Positions 38,825 through 39,201 of a DNA stretch of 39,201 nt are shown here, piece after piece. The DNA comes from Trichinella spiralis (Eukaryota; Nematoda; Enoplea; Trichinellida; Trichinellidae), in contig CM012953.1 of NCBI GenBank assembly GCA_000181795.3, positions 17,049,791 through 17,088,991 of the forward strand, given 5' to 3'. Every line of letters begins with the position of its first letter. The stretch's first letter is position 1. Position numbers and translations under genes: made by a program. Below the pieces are notes generated by a model that saw only the letters and a list, made by a program, of their open reading frames with translations, was not told the DNA's origin and searched no databases.

Positions 38825-39201
38825 AAAATGCACCTTTTATTCAAAATTCGTTTCCCCGTGAGATTGACGGTAAAATTTTGTTTCTTTTCAAATGGGGGCC
38901 AAAATTTCCCCTCTTAAGAGATACCCTTAACCTTTAAAAAAAAAAGGGAGCGGACCCCTAAAAAAATGGAAAAATTTTTTTTTTTTTCCCCAAAATTTTT
39001 TTTTGCCGCGGTTTAAAAATTTCTCCCCCCCCCACATAGAAAATATTTTTTGTTTTCTTTGAACATATTTTTATTTGTGGTGGGGGGAGAAGACAAAAAA
39101 ACTTTTTCTGTTTTCTCTCACAGAATTTTGTGAGAAATAAAAAATTTTTTCTCCCCCGTTTGTCCCTCGGGGGGGGGGGGGAAAAACACAACAGGGGGGA
39201 G
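38825..39201. other. Probable low-quality contig end
   Basis: Dense homopolymers (runs of T, C, A and a terminal run of about 13 G) unlike the rest of the window. It looks like assembly or base-calling error. No biology should be read from it. Confidence 0.75.

Overview
The window is animal DNA, most likely from a nematode. It is AT-rich and holds four multi-exon, bilaterian-type host genes with short introns (about 50 to 700 bases), plus a secreted Cys/Pro-rich gene and a dense set of transposon fossils. The transposon mix (a FLYWCH-bearing MULE-like element, Ty3-type retroelement debris, piggyBac, Buster-like hAT, pogo/Tigger) and the compact gene structure suggest an enoplean worm such as a Trichinella relative. 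That placement is inference; metazoan origin is certain. The last ~370 bases are homopolymer-rich and look like a poor contig end, so the window is probably a whole contig.

Layout: 1-2790 is a transposon with ~250-base terminal inverted repeats, an internal palindrome and a FLYWCH zinc-finger remnant. 3270-8599 (-) is Integrator subunit 7 in 20 exons. 8600-9935 is empty AT-rich DNA. 10283-15854 is a nest of elements: a BEL/Pao 5' part, a small MITE exactly at the switch point, then a Ty3/gypsy integrase and 3' LTR, with a complete-length hAT transposon (11869-14693, perfect 8-base target duplication) inside the integrase. 16322-17100 is a solo LTR with a 5-base target duplication. 17965-20962 is an almost intact piggyBac element (TTAA flanks, full catalytic triad, one premature stop). 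21390-22201 is a second, badly decayed piggyBac fragment.

The right half is host DNA. It holds a secreted Cys/Pro-rich protein (22926-24837, -), CCDC134 with a C-terminal NDEL (27487-28333, -), acylglycerol kinase AGK (28720-31142, +, 13 exons) and the trifunctional-enzyme alpha subunit HADHA (31593-35218, -, 20 exons). CCDC134 and AGK are head to head across 386 bases; AGK and HADHA, both mitochondrial, converge tail to tail. 36774-37658 is a pogo/Tigger remnant, and a second partial copy of the MITE lies at about 38716-38815.

The exon chains of INTS7, AGK, HADHA, CCDC134 and the secreted gene were assembled by hand and keep phase end to end (902, 425, 754, 206 and 461 codons). The most striking biological observation is that this AGK carries GGDE where the kinase motif should be GGDG, the same change as the engineered kinase-dead human mutant, together with loss of the NP motif. 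It may be a natural pseudokinase kept for its TIM22 role.
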